From Kerstersia sp052103615 (GTDB lineage: Bacteria; Pseudomonadota; Gammaproteobacteria; Burkholderiales; Burkholderiaceae_B), in contig NZ_JBQEKA010000117.1 in assembly GCF_052103615.1 (NCBI RefSeq), positions 1 through 7,463 on the forward strand: 7,463 bases of DNA. Direction: 5' to 3'. Every line of letters starts with the position of its first letter. Position 1 is the first letter of the stretch. Under the pieces are notes generated by a model. The model ran no database searches and was not told the DNA's origin. It saw only the letters and a list, made by a program, of their open reading frames with translations. Shown in pieces: positions 5,763-7,463 of this stretch. A program made the translations under genes and the position numbers.

Positions 5763-6520
5763 ACATGCGTCAAACACCAGAAAGCGCCACGCAGGAAAAA
5801 GTCCGTATCTCCAAACTGCTGGCAGAGCGCGGCATCTGTTCTCGCCGTGAAGCCGACAGCTATATCGAAAAGGGCTGGGTCAAGGTAGATGGGCAGGTAG
5901 CCCAGCTGGGTGACCGGGCCTGGCCCCATCAGTCCATCACGCTGGAACGGGCGGCGCAGTCATCCCAGACCAGCCGGGTCACTATTCTGCTGCATAAGCC
6001 GGTCGGGTATGTGTCCGGGCAGGCCGAAAAAGGCTACCGGCCCGCTGCGACGCTGGTGCAGGCTCAGACGCACTGGCGCGGCGATACCGGCCCGCAGCGC
6101 TTCCAGCCTGGTCACACTCGCGGTCTGGCGGCGGCAGGGCGGCTGGATATTGATTCCACCGGCTTGCTGGTCCTGACCCAGGACGGCCGGGTGGCGCGCC
6201 ATCTGATCGGCGAAGACTCCGATGTGGACAAGGAATATCTGGTCCGGGTGGCCGGCCGCTTGAGCGAAAGTGGGCTGGCGCTTTTGAATCATGGCTTGTC
6301 CCTGGATGGCCACAAACTGCGCCCGGCCCAGGTGACATGGCAAAACGAAGATCAGCTGCGCTTTGTCTTGCGTGAGGGCCGCAAGCGCCAGATCCGGCGC
6401 ATGTGCGAGCTGGTGGGCCTGAAAGTCATCGGCCTCAAGCGCGTGCGCATCGGCAAAATACGGCTGGGAGACCTGCCAGTGGGGCAGTGGCGCTACCTGA
6501 AACCGGGCGAACGCTTCTGA
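5759..6520 (+). CDS. 23S rRNA pseudouridine synthase, RsuA/RluB/E/F family
   Basis: This enzyme is predicted to isomerise a uridine in 23S rRNA to pseudouridine. An N-terminal S4 RNA-binding domain covers about residues 15-60 (RISKLLAERGICSRREAD). The catalytic domain follows, with LLHKPVGYVSG at 77-87, the active-site motif AAGRLDIDSTGLL at 125-137 (catalytic D130) and REGRKRQIRRMCELVGL at 205-221. These features are closest to RluF/RluB/RluE, but the target position cannot be set from sequence alone and I leave the symbol empty. At 253 residues it lacks the long charged C-terminal tail of E. coli RluF and RluB. Two starts are possible: GTG 5759, which overlaps the glnB stop as GTGA, or ATG 5765, two bases after it. 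Residue numbers here use the GTG. Neither has a clear Shine-Dalgarno, so translation is probably coupled to glnB. Confidence 0.9.
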   Translation: MNMRQTPESATQEKVRISKLLAERGICSRREADSYIEKGWVKVDGQVAQLGDRAWPHQSITLERAAQSSQTSRVTILLHKPVGYVSGQAEKGYRPAATLVQAQTHWRGDTGPQRFQPGHTRGLAAAGRLDIDSTGLLVLTQDGRVARHLIGEDSDVDKEYLVRVAGRLSESGLALLNHGLSLDGHKLRPAQVTWQNEDQLRFVLREGRKRQIRRMCELVGLKVIGLKRVRIGKIRLGDLPVGQWRYLKPGERF

Positions 6521-6560
6521 GCGGCCGGGCGCCTTGCTGAGGCTTGGCAAAATGCCCGCT

Positions 6561-6622
6561 GCCAGGACAGCGGGCCAGGACTGCGGGCCAGGACAAGCAG
6601 GGCATGACAGCGGGCCATAACA
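6561..6622. repeat. Tandem repeat of 13-14 bp units (GCGGGCCAGGACA)
   Basis: A partial unit GCCAGGACA (6561-6569) is followed by GCGGGCCAGGACT (6570-6582), GCGGGCCAGGACA (6583-6595), a diverged AGCAGGGCATGACA (6596-6609) and GCGGGCCATAACA (6610-6622). The array fills most of the space between two convergent genes. It encodes no conserved peptide that I recognise. Confidence 0.8.
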
Positions 6623-6632
6623 GCGAGGAGGC

Positions 6633-6652
6633 GCCTGGGGGCAGCCCCAGGC
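6633..6652. terminator. Terminator-like hairpin between convergent genes
   Basis: GCCTGGGG (6633-6640) pairs perfectly with CCCCAGGC (6645-6652) around a GCAG loop. It lies 12 bases past the rlmJ stop and 112 bases past the pseudouridine synthase stop. Neither strand has a real T tract: plus continues TTGGCGCC, minus continues GCCTCCTC. It may act with Rho or as a 3' end stabiliser in both directions. Confidence 0.5.
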
Positions 6653-6664
6653 TTGGCGCCGGGC

Positions 6665-7463
6665 TCAGTCCTGCTGGAAATCCAGGGTGTAGCTGGCTTT
6701 GCCGTCCAGCGCCAGCTGGCGGGCCATCCAGGGCAAGGCTTCCTTAAGCGCTGCCGCCAGATTCCAGGGCTGGTTGATCAGAAACATGCCGCTGCCGTGC
6801 AGGCCGCGCCCGTCAGGTGAGGGCGCGCGTACCGTCAGGGTCGCATTCAGCCAATTGCGCACCGGCAGGCGTTGCAGTTTGCGGGGCAGCTCCTGCGCCT
6901 CGACCCGGGACACAATCGGGTACCAGACCGCAATCGTGCCAGGCGCATAGCGCTTGATGGCATCGTTCACGGCGGTGACGACTTTGCGGTAATCGGTTTT
7001 GTCTTCATAGGGCGGGTCTATCAGCACCAGGCTGCGGCGGCTGGGAACGGGCAGCAGCGCCTTCACGCCCTCAAAGCCATCCTGGCCGAAAATCGTGGTC
7101 TGGCGCATGGCGGTGCGGCCGCTGGCTTCCAGGTTGGCGACCAGCACCTCGACTTCGCTGGGGTGCAGCTCGAACAGGCGCAGGCGATCCGAGGGGCGCA
7201 GGCGCGACAAAGTGACCCAGGGCGAACCCGGATAGTGCCGCAGGGTGTTCTTGTCCTGATTGAAGCTGCGGATCAATTCGCGGTAGCTGTCCAGCAGCGG
7301 CGGCAATTGGCCCTGATGCGACCAGACGCGGCCGATACCATCTTCAAACTCGCCGCGTTTGGCGGCCCAGTCGCCATCCAGGGCGTACAGGCCGGCCCCC
7401 GCATGGGTGTCTATAACCCAGAACGGCGTGTCTTTGCGGGCAAAGTGCTCGACGGTCTGCAGC
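6665..7463 (-). CDS. rlmJ: 23S rRNA (adenine2030-N6)-methyltransferase RlmJ, N-terminus outside window
   Basis: The product uses S-adenosylmethionine to form m6A2030 in 23S rRNA. The minus-strand frame is open to the window end, giving 265 visible residues beginning LQTVEHFARKD. About 20 N-terminal residues, including the family's SYRHAFHAGNHADVLKH-like opening, lie beyond 7463. The frame contains no ATG in the visible part, and the TTG at 7306 is internal, not a start. Motifs (numbered from the first visible codon) are DTHAGAG at 18-24 for SAM binding, LRHYPGSP near 74-81, FELHPS near 97-102 and the catalytic DPPYE at 149-153, matching the Asp-Pro-Pro-Tyr motif of N6-adenine methyltransferases. 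The C-terminal half holds WYPIV and GSGMFLINQPW, as in E. coli RlmJ. It converges on the pseudouridine synthase gene. No promoter can be seen because the 5' end is missing. Confidence 0.95.
   Translation of the reverse strand, partial: LQTVEHFARKDTPFWVIDTHAGAGLYALDGDWAAKRGEFEDGIGRVWSHQGQLPPLLDSYRELIRSFNQDKNTLRHYPGSPWVTLSRLRPSDRLRLFELHPSEVEVLVANLEASGRTAMRQTTIFGQDGFEGVKALLPVPSRRSLVLIDPPYEDKTDYRKVVTAVNDAIKRYAPGTIAVWYPIVSRVEAQELPRKLQRLPVRNWLNATLTVRAPSPDGRGLHGSGMFLINQPWNLAAALKEALPWMARQLALDGKASYTLDFQQD

Noticed and set aside
5093..5929. Minus-strand ORF of 278 codons spanning the glnB region
   Set aside because: It lies antisense to the ybdG end, glnB and the pseudouridine synthase start. The Ser/Thr/Pro/Arg-rich translation has no signature, and glnB explains the conservation.

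Overview
The window looks like an ordinary chromosomal segment of a GC-rich betaproteobacterium. The ArgH, P-II, YbdG-type channel and pseudouridine synthase sequences read like Burkholderiales proteins, and an Alcaligenaceae relative (the Bordetella/Castellaniella/Pusillimonas side) is my best guess. That placement comes from remembered family sequences, not a search. There are no tRNA or rRNA genes, no insertion sequences, no CRISPR array and no phage genes.

Layout, left to right. (1) The 3' part of rlmD (+), a 23S rRNA uracil methyltransferase cut by the window start. (2) A gene for a secreted DUF481 outer-membrane-type protein (+), with a TTG start just after a strong hairpin and a 10-N assembly gap inside it. 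(3) A convergent junction at about 2284-2401 holding two short tandem-repeat arrays around a clean intrinsic terminator that serves argH. (4) argH (-), argininosuccinate lyase, with a consensus -10 box almost on top of its start codon. (5) A divergent ybdG/mscM-type mechanosensitive channel gene (+). (6) A 246-base intergenic stretch with three inverted repeats, then glnB (+, GTG start), the P-II nitrogen regulator. (7) A large-subunit pseudouridine synthase gene (+) overlapping the glnB stop by four bases. (8) A second convergent junction with another 13-base repeat array and a hairpin. (9) rlmJ (-), 23S rRNA adenine methyltransferase, whose first codons lie beyond the window end.

Functionally this is housekeeping: three enzymes that modify 23S rRNA (RlmD, the pseudouridine synthase, RlmJ), one arginine-biosynthesis enzyme, one nitrogen-status sensor, one osmotic safety valve and one uncharacterised envelope protein. 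Only glnB and the pseudouridine synthase gene look like an operon. I see no undescribed multi-gene system. The parts worth a second look are between genes: tandem arrays of 12-14 base units at both convergent junctions, a probably leaderless argH transcript, an NtrC-like dyad with the wrong spacing ahead of glnB, and a hairpin controlling access to the TTG start of the DUF481 gene.
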